DNA of 64,000 nt from an uncultured Blautia sp. (GCA_900551715.1 URXG01000004.1:1-64000), one strand, 5' to 3'. Shown: positions 24,521-34,074, counted from the stretch's first letter. A program made the numbers and translations. The notes: generated by a model not told the origin, from the sequence alone.

Positions 24521-25837
24521 ATGGAATTTGATGAAAAATTACGCTGGTATGGATTCTGGACCAAAGACCGTCTGGAAGGCGGCAAGATCCGCAGATACTA
24601 CGATGAGATCCGAGACAGCTATCGCAAGGGAACACCTGTAGAGCATACACAGGAAAAAATTCGCAAGCTGATCATTCATGCAGTACGGACAACCGAATTT
24701 TATAAAGATTATCCGGCAGATATCCCTCTGGAAAAAATGCCGGTAATGACCAAAGATACATATCGCAGCAACTACGAGGCCTGCCAGTCCAGAATTTATA
24801 AAGAGGCTTCTGACAATCGTATTATGTATACAAGTGGTTCTACAGGCACCCCATTTGCCATGATCCAAAACCGTAACAAGATTCTGCACAATACTGCTGC
24901 AAGTATTTTTCTGGGTGCTGCAGGAGGTTATTATATCGGCATGAAGAATGCTTTTATCCGTATGTGGGTAGGCGATCATGCCAAAAAGAGTAAATTTTCC
25001 CAGATTGCAGAGAACCTGATCATGATGGACTGCTCCAATCTGGATGACAAGAAGCTGGCTGAGATGGTATCTGTGATCCGCAACAAAAAAGTAAAAGTTC
25101 TTATTGGTTATTCCGCAGCATTAGGTGAAATCGGACGTTTTATCGAAGAACATCATCTGGATACCAGTGATTTCTGCGTAAAAGCTATTCTTCCCATTTC
25201 AGAGAGTATGCCAAGTGAAGTACGACGCAAACTGGAAAAACAGTTCAACTGTACGGTACGTTCCTGGTATTCCAACGAAGAAAACGGAATCATGGGAATC
25301 CAGAGAGAAGAAGATGAAAGTTATCGTATAGATACCGAAAGCTATTATTATGAGATCCTGAAACTGGACAGTGATGAACCGGCAGAACCAGGCGAATTGG
25401 GACGTATTGTTATTACAGACCTTTATAACTATGCAATCCCGCTGATCCGTTACGATAACGGAGATCTGGGTGTATACGAAAAAACCGAAAAAAACGGCAG
25501 AGTGAAATACTATCTGAAAGAACTTTATGGCCGCAGGGGAGATATGATTTATGACTGTAAAGGAAGAATTGTGTCACCTTTTGTTCTGCTGAATGGTCTT
25601 TCCATGGCAAAAGGAATCAATCAGTATCGTTTTATTCAGGAAGATGTAGCCAGATATACATTGTGGCTGAATGGAAACAAGAACGAAATTGATGAAAAAG
25701 CAATTCTGGATTTTATTTCTCCATATTTCGGAGAAGAAGCGCAGATCACAGTAGAATATGTTGACGAAATTCCGGTACTGAATTCCGGCAAACGTAAATC
25801 ATTTGAGAACAGGTGTGAGAAATATAATAAAAAATAA
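24521..25837 (+). CDS. CapK-like adenylate-forming enzyme (phenylacetate-CoA ligase family), first copy
   Basis: A 438-residue protein of the CapK/PaaK group. The ATP-binding loop reads YTSGSTGTPFAM near residue 105, and the hinge region is LYGRRGDMIYDCKGR near residue 330. Members in surface-glycan operons are thought to activate a carboxylic acid for transfer to a sugar, but no substrate has been fixed. GGGAGGAG precedes the ATG. Its 3' end overlaps the next gene. A second, related copy lies at 27075; both share the order and spacing of the motifs but differ along much of their length. Confidence 0.85.
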   Translation: MEFDEKLRWYGFWTKDRLEGGKIRRYYDEIRDSYRKGTPVEHTQEKIRKLIIHAVRTTEFYKDYPADIPLEKMPVMTKDTYRSNYEACQSRIYKEASDNRIMYTSGSTGTPFAMIQNRNKILHNTAASIFLGAAGGYYIGMKNAFIRMWVGDHAKKSKFSQIAENLIMMDCSNLDDKKLAEMVSVIRNKKVKVLIGYSAALGEIGRFIEEHHLDTSDFCVKAILPISESMPSEVRRKLEKQFNCTVRSWYSNEENGIMGIQREEDESYRIDTESYYYEILKLDSDEPAEPGELGRIVITDLYNYAIPLIRYDNGDLGVYEKTEKNGRVKYYLKELYGRRGDMIYDCKGRIVSPFVLLNGLSMAKGINQYRFIQEDVARYTLWLNGNKNEIDEKAILDFISPYFGEEAQITVEYVDEIPVLNSGKRKSFENRCEKYNKK

Positions 25838-27044
25838 TTCCAAACAAAAAAGAATCGTATCGAATACAGCATACACCATAGGTGGAGCACTGCTGATGAA
25901 CGGAGTTCTGCAGGTTATTGTATATCCTCTGCTGAACCGTATCATGGGCAGCGACCAGCTTGGTGAGCTGCTTTATCTTATGGGGCTGGTGGCAATCCTC
26001 TGTCCTTCTGTGGGACAGGCGCTGAATACCAGCCGCCTTGTTGTCCGAAGGGATTATCAGGTAACAAACGGAGACTACAATATTCTTCTTCTTGCTTTTG
26101 GAGGTATTGGTACACTGATCTCCATTCTGGCAGCCAGGTCTTCCATGACATCACCCATGGTGATTTTCTGGACAGTACTTCTTCTGATGACAACTATTTT
26201 CCGTTATTACGGAGATGTGGAATATCGTCTGAATCTGAATTATCAGAAATATTTTATTTACTACAGTGTACTGACTGTAGGTTATTTGGTCGGTTTTGGT
26301 CTGTATTTTCTTACCGGAAACTGGTTTCTGGTATTTGTAACAGGAGAAGCAGCAGCTATCCTTTATCTTGTTCTGACAGGAACAGTATTCAAAAATTTTT
26401 TCCGGAAAAGTCAGTGGTTCGGACAGGCTCTGAGACGAGGTGGATTTCTGGTATTTTCCTATCTGATCACTAACCTGACTCTGAACATAGACCGACTTGT
26501 ACTTGAAAACCTGATTGGTCATCTTGCAGTTACCCAGTATTATGTGACATCCCTTATTGGCAAAACACTGGTACTTCTGGTTGCACCGGTAAATACCATC
26601 ATCATATCTTATCTTACCCGTAAACAGGAGAGAATGAACCGCAGACAGTTCCTGATGTTTACAGGAATCGGTGTAGCAGTCAGCTTTGTATTTTTTATCT
26701 GTGCACAGATTGGTACACCTATATTTGTCAGACTTTTCTATGGAGACCTTTATGATTCTGTAAAAGAAATGATCACTGTTGTAAATTTAAGTCAGATCCT
26801 TGGAGTGCTGTCAGCTTATTTGTTTATTGTGGTACTGACTTTTACAGAAGAAAAATGGCAGCTTCTTCTTCAGATTTTCCATTTGGTGGTGATCGTAGCC
26901 CTTGTATTGATTTTCACAGGCAGGGGTGGCATAATGGGATTTGCAGAAGCTGTGCTGATTGCCAATACCCTGCGTGTGGCAGCAGTGATCCTGCTGGGAA
27001 TCATAAAGGCCGGCAAAAATCAGCAGGCAGAAAACAACATCTAA
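25803..27044 (+). CDS. Polysaccharide flippase (MOP superfamily, Wzx-like)
   Basis: A 413-residue membrane protein with about twelve hydrophobic helices and the layout of lipid-linked-oligosaccharide flippases: an Asn/Lys-rich start, then NTAYTIGGALLMNGVLQVIVYPLLNR, and LTLNIDRLVLENLIG in the middle. It would turn undecaprenyl-linked sugars across the membrane. The start lies inside the end of the previous gene; TTG 25803 or GTG 25815 are both possible and neither has a strong ribosome binding site, so translation probably depends on the upstream gene. Confidence 0.85.
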   Translation: MRTGVRNIIKNNSKQKRIVSNTAYTIGGALLMNGVLQVIVYPLLNRIMGSDQLGELLYLMGLVAILCPSVGQALNTSRLVVRRDYQVTNGDYNILLLAFGGIGTLISILAARSSMTSPMVIFWTVLLLMTTIFRYYGDVEYRLNLNYQKYFIYYSVLTVGYLVGFGLYFLTGNWFLVFVTGEAAAILYLVLTGTVFKNFFRKSQWFGQALRRGGFLVFSYLITNLTLNIDRLVLENLIGHLAVTQYYVTSLIGKTLVLLVAPVNTIIISYLTRKQERMNRRQFLMFTGIGVAVSFVFFICAQIGTPIFVRLFYGDLYDSVKEMITVVNLSQILGVLSAYLFIVVLTFTEEKWQLLLQIFHLVVIVALVLIFTGRGGIMGFAEAVLIANTLRVAAVILLGIIKAGKNQQAENNI

Positions 27045-27074
27045 AAACCTGTGATCGTATGAAAGGAAGAAAAA

Positions 27075-28442
27075 ATGCAGGCAGGAGAGATTTTAAGACG
27101 GACAGCGTTTAATACTCTGGATAAACTTCAGGGTGGAAAGCTGGAAATGATAAAAAAAGTAAACAAGCGAGAGATTATGGAAGGTGTAACAGAAGACTAT
27201 GTCCAGAGACGCATTGATGCTCTTCTTGATTATGCCAGAAAACATTCCGCTTATTATAAAGAATATGCAGATACAACGGACATTACAGAATTTCCTGTGA
27301 TGTCCAAAATGAAATACAATCAGAACAAAGACCGTATCCTCTGTGAGAATTATCAGGACAAAAAAGACAGTTTGTTCCGCCTCAGTACAAGCGGTTCTAC
27401 AGGAGCTCCTTTTACTGTACTCTGTGATGGGGACAAAATGAACAGAGTTAACATGAACTTTATTTCCTTTATGGAGTTGAATGGTTTTCGTATGGGAATG
27501 AAGAGAGGTGAATTTCGTGTATGGATTCCAGGCAAAAATGTAATCTCCAAATGGAAATCTTTTAAAAACAATCTGATCATGATCGATATTTCCAATATGG
27601 GAGATGAAGCACTGGCAGAAATCTGTGAAAAAATTCGCAGAGAAAAAATCCAGGTGCTGGTAGTGTATTCCAGTGCACTGACTGTACTGGTAAATTATCT
27701 GGAACGTAAGAAAGTAGACATCAGCAAATGGGATGTGGAAATGGTTTTTGCCATGGGTGAGGCTCTGCCACAGGCTACTTATGATCTGGTGAAAAAAATC
27801 TTCGGATTTTCACCGGTCCGTTCTTACGGAAATAACGAAAATGGTTTCCTTGCCTGCCAGGTAGGAGAAGAAGACCGTTATACTGTAGACCTTTACAACT
27901 TCTATATAGAGATGTTGGAGCTGGATTCTGACAAACCTGTAAAACCAGGAGAACTGGGCAGAATCGTGGTAACAGATTTTTATAATAAAGCTTTTCCTAT
28001 GATCCGTTATGATACAGGAGATACCGGAATCTACCAGGAAGTGATTGATGAAAACAGCAGAAAGCATGGGTATTTCACAGAAATTTACGGCCGCAGAGGG
28101 TCCATGATGTACAACTGTGCAGGGGAACCACTTTCGATTCATGTATTTATGAATGTTCTTATTAATCTGGAAGGAATCGTACATCAGGCAAAATGCATCC
28201 AGTGGGAAAAGAAACGTTATCAGCTTTTCCTGAATGCAGACCGCAGTAAGATCAACGAAAAAGAAGTTGTGGATTCCTATCGGAAATATCTGGGTGCAGA
28301 AGCGCAGATTGATGTAACTTATGTAGATGAAATTCCGATTGAAGCATCAGGCAAACGTCTTGTCTGTGAGCAGAAGTGTCCTGAATATCTGGCGCAGCCA
28401 GGAGCAGAAGTACAGAAAGAACAGGATGGAGAAAACAAATGA
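27075..28442 (+). CDS. CapK-like adenylate-forming enzyme, second copy
   Basis: A 455-residue relative of the protein at 24521. The ATP loop is LSTSGSTGAPFTVL near residue 112, and the hinge region IYGRRGSMMYNCAGEPL follows near residue 340; NNENGFLACQ matches NEENGIMGIQ of the first copy. AAGGAAG precedes the ATG. It overlaps the next start by four bases (ATGA). Two different CapK enzymes around one flippase suggest two activated acids or two acceptor sites on the same glycan. Confidence 0.85.
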   Translation: MQAGEILRRTAFNTLDKLQGGKLEMIKKVNKREIMEGVTEDYVQRRIDALLDYARKHSAYYKEYADTTDITEFPVMSKMKYNQNKDRILCENYQDKKDSLFRLSTSGSTGAPFTVLCDGDKMNRVNMNFISFMELNGFRMGMKRGEFRVWIPGKNVISKWKSFKNNLIMIDISNMGDEALAEICEKIRREKIQVLVVYSSALTVLVNYLERKKVDISKWDVEMVFAMGEALPQATYDLVKKIFGFSPVRSYGNNENGFLACQVGEEDRYTVDLYNFYIEMLELDSDKPVKPGELGRIVVTDFYNKAFPMIRYDTGDTGIYQEVIDENSRKHGYFTEIYGRRGSMMYNCAGEPLSIHVFMNVLINLEGIVHQAKCIQWEKKRYQLFLNADRSKINEKEVVDSYRKYLGAEAQIDVTYVDEIPIEASGKRLVCEQKCPEYLAQPGAEVQKEQDGENK

Positions 28443-30280
28443 AACAGAAAGTATCTGAATATATAGCAGACCGTATTGTACAATGGGGAATCCGGGATGT
28501 ATTTACAGTTACTGGTGGCGGTGCCATGCATATGAACGATGCTTTTGGACACCATTCGGGGCTTCACTGTACCTACCAGCATCATGAACAGGCATGTGCC
28601 ATGGCAGCAGAGGCCTATGCCAGAGTAGATAATCGTATGGCAGCGGTATGTGTCACTACAGGACCCGGGGCTACCAATGCCATTACCGGAATCCTGGGAG
28701 GATGGATGGACTCGATTCCTATGATTGTTTTTTCCGGTCAGGCACGATATGCCACTACAGTACCAGCTTCCGGACTGCGGCTTCGCAGTATGGGAGTGCA
28801 GGAATGCAATATTGTTCCGGTAGTAACACCACTGACCAAATTTGCACATATGGTGGTCCATCCGGAAAATATAAGATATTATCTGGAAAAAGCTCTTTAT
28901 CTGGCAACCAATGGCAGACCGGGGCCTGTATGGCTGGATATTCCGCTGGATGTACAGGGAGCCATGATCGAGACTGAGGATCTGAAAGGCTATGATCCTT
29001 CTGAGAATCCGGAGGAAACACCGGCGGAGATATCTTCAGAAATCATAAAAACAATTCTGGACAAAATTGAGAATTCCCATCGTCCGGTGATCATTCCCGG
29101 AAACGGTGTGCGTCTTGCAGGAGCCATCGATGATTTTCACAGACTGGTGGAGCTTCTGGGAGTACCTGTAGTTACAGGTATGAGCAGTGTAGACGCACTG
29201 GAATCGGATCATCCTTATTTTGCAGGAAGAAGTGGCGGTACAGGAAACAGAGCCGGTAATTTTGCAGTTCAAAACAGTGATGTGCTTCTTTCCATAGGGA
29301 ACCGTCAGGGATTTGCACAGACCGGATTTCAATATCAGGATTGGGCAAGGGAAAGTTATACCATATTGAACGATATAGATCCGGAGGAACTTCGTAAGCC
29401 GAATCTTCATGTCAGCCTTCCGGTATGTGGAGATGCCGGAAATCTGATCCGTAAACTGATCCAGGAGGCAGAAAAAAGGGGTGCAAACCGGACATATCCT
29501 CTTTTCAGGGGAAATGACTGGAGAGAACAGTGTGCTCTCTGGAAAAAGAAATATCCGGTAGTTGCTGAGAAACATTATGAGACTGCAGAAGAAGGATGCA
29601 CCAATATCTATGCTTTTTATGAAGAACTTTCCAAAGCAATGAAAGAGGATGATCTTCTTATAGTAAGCGTAGGTACTTCCAGAGTGGCTGGAAGTCAGGC
29701 TTTTCGTGTAAAAAAAGGACAGCGTTTTATTACCAATCCAAATACTGCATCTATGGGATTCTGCCTTCCGGCAGCAACAGGGATCTGTGTGGCAGCAGAC
29801 AGGAAACCTGTAGTCTGTGTTACCGGTGAGGGAAGTCTTCAGATGAACATTCAGGAACTTCAGACGATCATCCAAAACAGACTGCCTGTGAAGCTTTTTG
29901 TGATCAATAATCAGGGGTATCATTCCATACGCCAGACACAGCAGAATTATTTTCAGCCGCCGCTGGTAGGTGTTGGAGCAGAAAGTGGGGACTTAAGTTT
30001 TCCGGATCTTGGCAAACTGGCACCTGCTTATGGATTCCCTTACAGAGCCATCCACAGTTCAAGGGAGCTGGCTGAAGGTATCGGAGAAACACTGGAAGCA
30101 GAGGGCGCTTTTGTATGTGAGGTGTTTGTGACCAAAACCCAGAAAACAGAACCTAAGACTTCTGCAAAGAAACTTCCTGATGGAAGAATGGTGTCTGCAC
30201 CTTTGGAAGACATGTATCCGTTTTTATCAGAGGAAGAATTAAAGGAAAATATGTATATTCCTCTTCCGAAGCGGATGTAA
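28439..30280 (+). CDS. Thiamine-diphosphate enzyme, acetolactate-synthase type (YerE-like candidate)
   Basis: A 613-residue protein with the three domains of acetohydroxyacid-synthase-like enzymes. The cofactor-activating glutamate lies in HHEQACAMAAEAYAR near residue 50, the middle domain begins near 195 (RPVIIPGNGVRLAG), and the metal-diphosphate motif CVTGEGSLQ to INNQGY is near residues 460-490, with GEG for the usual GDG. In Yersinia pseudotuberculosis VI, YerE of this superfamily adds a two-carbon unit from pyruvate to CDP-3,6-dideoxy-4-ketoglucose. Its position after rfbG and rfbH supports a similar role here. Start overlaps the previous gene by ATGA. Confidence 0.82.
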   Translation: MKQKVSEYIADRIVQWGIRDVFTVTGGGAMHMNDAFGHHSGLHCTYQHHEQACAMAAEAYARVDNRMAAVCVTTGPGATNAITGILGGWMDSIPMIVFSGQARYATTVPASGLRLRSMGVQECNIVPVVTPLTKFAHMVVHPENIRYYLEKALYLATNGRPGPVWLDIPLDVQGAMIETEDLKGYDPSENPEETPAEISSEIIKTILDKIENSHRPVIIPGNGVRLAGAIDDFHRLVELLGVPVVTGMSSVDALESDHPYFAGRSGGTGNRAGNFAVQNSDVLLSIGNRQGFAQTGFQYQDWARESYTILNDIDPEELRKPNLHVSLPVCGDAGNLIRKLIQEAEKRGANRTYPLFRGNDWREQCALWKKKYPVVAEKHYETAEEGCTNIYAFYEELSKAMKEDDLLIVSVGTSRVAGSQAFRVKKGQRFITNPNTASMGFCLPAATGICVAADRKPVVCVTGEGSLQMNIQELQTIIQNRLPVKLFVINNQGYHSIRQTQQNYFQPPLVGVGAESGDLSFPDLGKLAPAYGFPYRAIHSSRELAEGIGETLEAEGAFVCEVFVTKTQKTEPKTSAKKLPDGRMVSAPLEDMYPFLSEEELKENMYIPLPKRM

Positions 30281-30293
30281 CAGGAGAACTTTT

Positions 30294-31223
30294 ATGAAAA
30301 GAATTGTTGTAACGGGAGCCACCAGTATGATTGGTACGGCTCTTATTGAAGAATGTCTCAGACATGATGTGGAAGTTTATGCAGTAGTTCGTGCTGATTC
30401 CAGCAAGAAAGATCGACTGCCAAGAGATAAAAGAGTACATCTTATAGATGGCAGTCTGGAGGACCTGTCCATGCTTCCAGGCAGAATTTCAGAGAAGTGC
30501 GATACTTTTTATCATATTGCATGGGGAAATACAGGAGAGAACCGAAACCGGAGTTCGGAACTTCAGAGCAGAAATATCACCTACACTCTGGAAGCTGTAA
30601 AAGCAGCGGAGAAACTTGGCTGCAGACGCTTTATCGGTGCAGGTTCTCAGGCAGAGTATGGCCCGAAAGACCTGGAACGGATTTCGCCGGACAGCCCTGT
30701 TAATCCTACCACACCTTATGGGGCAAGCAAACTGGCATCTGGACATCTTGCCTCTATGTTATGTAAAGAGCTTGGTATGGAGTGTATCTGGCCAAGGATT
30801 TTCAGCGTTTATGGAATTTACGAAAAAGAAACCACAATGATTGCTTCCGGTCTTCGCAAAATGCTTGCAGGGATTCCTACAGAATTCACACCAGCCATGC
30901 AGCGTTGGGATTATCTCTACAGTAAAGATGCAGGCAGAGCCTATTATCTTATTGGAGAGAAAGGCAGGGACGGTGCAATATACTGTGTTGGAAGCGGCAA
31001 GGCAAGACCACTTAAAGATTACATTATGAAAATGGCGGAGCTTACAGGTACTTCTGATCCGGGAATCGGTGCCAGACCCTATCCGACAGGGGCTGTGATG
31101 AATCTCTGCGCAGATACAGAATCTCTTCAAAGAGATACCGGATTTGTGCCGGAATATAGTTTTGAAAAGGGAATTAAAGAAACAATTGACTGGCTGCAAA
31201 GTCAGGCAGCAGGAGAGAAATAA
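30294..31223 (+). CDS. NAD-dependent epimerase/dehydratase-family protein, possible CDP-sugar reductase
   Basis: A 309-residue extended short-chain dehydrogenase. It has the NAD motif IVVTGATSMIGTALIEE, the catalytic serine region FIGAGSQAEYG, YGASKLASGHLA with the Tyr-x3-Lys pair, and RIFSVYGIYEKE. In the yersiniose pathway a reductase (YerF) of this type reduces the side-chain ketone after YerE has acted; equally it could be a sugar epimerase. AGGAG is seven bases before the ATG. The stop shares one base with the start of the next gene. Confidence 0.85.
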   Translation: MKRIVVTGATSMIGTALIEECLRHDVEVYAVVRADSSKKDRLPRDKRVHLIDGSLEDLSMLPGRISEKCDTFYHIAWGNTGENRNRSSELQSRNITYTLEAVKAAEKLGCRRFIGAGSQAEYGPKDLERISPDSPVNPTTPYGASKLASGHLASMLCKELGMECIWPRIFSVYGIYEKETTMIASGLRKMLAGIPTEFTPAMQRWDYLYSKDAGRAYYLIGEKGRDGAIYCVGSGKARPLKDYIMKMAELTGTSDPGIGARPYPTGAVMNLCADTESLQRDTGFVPEYSFEKGIKETIDWLQSQAAGEK

Positions 31224-32230
31224 TGAAAAAGAAGATTTCGGTGGTCATTCCCACCTATAATGAAGAAGCAAATGTAGTGCCTCTTTCCAAAGCCATTATT
31301 GAAGTGATGGAAAGAGACCTTGGTAATTACGATTATGAGATACTTTTTATAGACAACCATTCCAAAGACAATACCCAGGCACTGCTTCGGGGGCTCTGTG
31401 CCAACAACAAAAAGATCAAAGCAATCTTTAATGCCAAGAATTTCGGACAGGCCAGATCTCCGGTTTACGGAATGAAACAGGCTTATGGAGACTGTGTAGT
31501 GAGAATGTGCGCAGATTTCCAGGATCCTGTAGAGATGATTCCCAGATTTGTAAAAGAATGGGAAGAAGGACACAGGATTGTCATTGGTATTAAAAGTGCC
31601 AGCAAAGAAAAGAAAGGCATGTACTGGGTACGTTCCTGTTATTACAAGATGATCAACAAGATCACGGATATTGACCATATAGAACAGTTTACAGGATTTG
31701 GCCTTTACGATAAGAAATTTGTAGACGTAGTAAGAGACCTTCATGATCCTATGCCTTATCTTCGTGGAATCATAGCAGAACTTGGATTTGATTATACAGC
31801 TATCGAGTATACACAGCCCAAACGCCGGGCAGGTAAAAGTAAAAATAATTTTTACAGCCTGTATGACTATGCTATGATCGGTATTACTTCATATTCTAAA
31901 GTAGTGATGCGTCTGGCAACTTTTGCAGGATTTATCATCGGAGGCTTAAGCCTTGTAGCCGCAGTGGTTTATCTTGTACTGAAACTAATGTACTGGAACC
32001 GTTTTTCCGCAGGTGTGGCACCGATGGTGATCGGCATGTTTTTCCTGGGAGCGTTACAGCTGTTCTTTATTGGATTTCTCGGAGAATATGTGTTGAGCAT
32101 TAATACCCGGGTGCTGGATCGCCCTCTTGTTGTGGAAGAAGAACGTCTGAATTTTGAGGAAGATTCAACAGAAGATCCGGCAGATGATGCTCCGAAAAGT
32201 GAAAAGAAAGAGCAGGGGAAAGAAGCATGA
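31223..32230 (+). CDS. Family 2 glycosyltransferase, GtrB/DPM1-like
   Basis: A 335-residue protein. Residues 1-230 are a GT-A domain (SVVIPTYNEEANV, LFIDNHSKDNT, and the metal motif CADFQDP where DxD is spread as usual for this group). Two membrane helices follow near 235-300, then an acidic, likely disordered tail. This layout fits polyprenyl-phosphate glycosyltransferases, which load one sugar on undecaprenyl phosphate on the inner face. Start at the TAATG junction; its end overlaps the next gene by ATGA. Confidence 0.88.
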   Translation: MKKKISVVIPTYNEEANVVPLSKAIIEVMERDLGNYDYEILFIDNHSKDNTQALLRGLCANNKKIKAIFNAKNFGQARSPVYGMKQAYGDCVVRMCADFQDPVEMIPRFVKEWEEGHRIVIGIKSASKEKKGMYWVRSCYYKMINKITDIDHIEQFTGFGLYDKKFVDVVRDLHDPMPYLRGIIAELGFDYTAIEYTQPKRRAGKSKNNFYSLYDYAMIGITSYSKVVMRLATFAGFIIGGLSLVAAVVYLVLKLMYWNRFSAGVAPMVIGMFFLGALQLFFIGFLGEYVLSINTRVLDRPLVVEEERLNFEEDSTEDPADDAPKSEKKEQGKEA

Positions 32231-34074
32231 GTAAAAGAGCAGATACAAAAAAAACCGGCTTTTTCCAGAGAACAAAAAATAACTGGAGCTCCATGAAATT
32301 CTGGAGTGGGGAGAATCTTTGCAGACTGGACTGGATTCTGAGTTTTCTGATCCTTGCAGTGCTTTTTGTTACCTGCGTCCATTCCGATGTAAAACTTACA
32401 GGAAACCGTTCTTTCCTGATGTATAAGCATTTTTCGGATTTTTATGATGCCAGTTATCAGCAGTCCGGAGGATACTGGGCCAATTACCTTCCAAGTACAT
32501 TTATTGCCTATGCCATATGGAATCTGCCGCTGTATCTGACTGGACATGCACCGGAAGCCATTCTTACCAACAGTTTTGTGAACCTTATGTGGTACAAGCT
32601 CCTTCCGGTAATCCTTTATTTTGTTACAGCACAGCTGATGTACAGGATTGGTATGAAACTTGGCTTCGGGGAGAAAAAATCTCTTCTCTGCAAGTTTGCT
32701 TTTCTTGTATTTCCAATGGGGGTTTTCAGTCAGTTCATTTTCAGCCAGTATGATATTTTTACAGTTTTTTTTATAGTTCTGGGGCTGTATCTTTACCTGG
32801 AAGGAAAGCTGTGGCAGTTTGCCCTGGCTTTCGGTATGGCTGCTACTTTCAAATACCATGCAGTGCTGTATTTCCTGGTGCTGATTCTCCTTCGGGAAAA
32901 GAAAATCCGCAACCTGATTCGTTATGCAGTGATCATGGCAGTTCCTCTTATGGTGGAGATTCTTCCTAATATTGGATCTGAGGCTTTTCGGCGGAATGTC
33001 TTTGGATTTGGAGCACTGGATTATGTAAAAAAACCTTTTGCACTGGGATTTTTCAGTGGTATTAATCTTCTGGCAGCAGTAGCTGCCTTTGTGCTGGTAT
33101 GGGCTTATCAGAAGAAAGCAGAAGAAGCGGAATCTTTAGGTTCCTGGGCAGTATTTTTCTGCGTGGCGGTAAGTTTTTCCATTTTTGGATTTTCCACCTG
33201 GAATCCACAGTGGGTTCTTCTGATGGTTCCTTTCCTGGTGCTGAATATTTTCATGAATGAAAATGGCAATCTTCTCCTGATGATCACCAATATCTTTATG
33301 CTGGCAATGTATATTTTTTGCAGTCAGAACATGGTGGACGAAAGAGTCCTGAACGGCGGAATCCTGAAATATGTTTTAAAAGACCGAACTTTTGCTGTGC
33401 GTATGTGGGACCTGTACCGGTTCCATGATGAGGAACTTCTCTGTACAGCCATGTGGATCGTTCTTCTTCTCTATGTGGTGTTCGGACATCCCAGATATCA
33501 CAAAAAGAAAGGCAGCATGATATCCAGAGGTCTGGTATGGCAGATCAGGGCAGCTTTTCTTTTTGGAGTAGCAGCTTTTGCAGTTCCAATGTCCATCTGT
33601 GCAGCTGGTGTCCTTCAGGGAAAAATCGTATTTATGGACAACAGCCGTCAGAATATGGAAATGGAAAATGTTGTGATGCTGGAACGTGACCAGCCTATCG
33701 TAGAAGAATTTAAGGCAGAGGGAAAAGAAATTTCCGATATCAAGATCCGCACTTGTGTAGAGACAGGTGTTGATCTTTACAACATGAAAGTGACCATCCG
33801 GGAAAAAGAATCAGGACAGGTTATCTATGAAAGTGAGGGAGATACCTATAACCTCACAGAAAATACGGCACTGTATTCCTATCTCCGACATTCTGTTAAA
33901 GTAGATCCGGGAAAAATCTATCAGCTGGAGATCACCAGTGACGCACCGGAGAACTCCGGTATTGGTCTTTATTGTGTCACCACCTCAAAAGGGGAGGAGG
34001 CCCTTGTTTCACCGAAAGATGATGAAAGAGGAGAGAGACGGAGCCTTCAGATGTGTATCACAGGAGTAGAATAA
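32227..34074 (+). CDS. GT-C membrane glycosyltransferase
   Basis: A 615-residue protein with about ten hydrophobic helices between residues 30 and 470, and a C-terminal domain of about 150 residues that should lie outside. The first outer loop carries acidic residues (KHFSDFYDASYQQ), as in GT-C enzymes using polyprenyl-phosphate sugars; FSQYDIFTVFFIVLGLYLYLE in the next part is also typical. It would move the sugar loaded by the preceding GT2 enzyme onto a surface polymer. It is the last gene of the operon; no strong terminator follows before the hpf promoter. Confidence 0.82.
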   Translation: MSKRADTKKTGFFQRTKNNWSSMKFWSGENLCRLDWILSFLILAVLFVTCVHSDVKLTGNRSFLMYKHFSDFYDASYQQSGGYWANYLPSTFIAYAIWNLPLYLTGHAPEAILTNSFVNLMWYKLLPVILYFVTAQLMYRIGMKLGFGEKKSLLCKFAFLVFPMGVFSQFIFSQYDIFTVFFIVLGLYLYLEGKLWQFALAFGMAATFKYHAVLYFLVLILLREKKIRNLIRYAVIMAVPLMVEILPNIGSEAFRRNVFGFGALDYVKKPFALGFFSGINLLAAVAAFVLVWAYQKKAEEAESLGSWAVFFCVAVSFSIFGFSTWNPQWVLLMVPFLVLNIFMNENGNLLLMITNIFMLAMYIFCSQNMVDERVLNGGILKYVLKDRTFAVRMWDLYRFHDEELLCTAMWIVLLLYVVFGHPRYHKKKGSMISRGLVWQIRAAFLFGVAAFAVPMSICAAGVLQGKIVFMDNSRQNMEMENVVMLERDQPIVEEFKAEGKEISDIKIRTCVETGVDLYNMKVTIREKESGQVIYESEGDTYNLTENTALYSYLRHSVKVDPGKIYQLEITSDAPENSGIGLYCVTTSKGEEALVSPKDDERGERRSLQMCITGVE

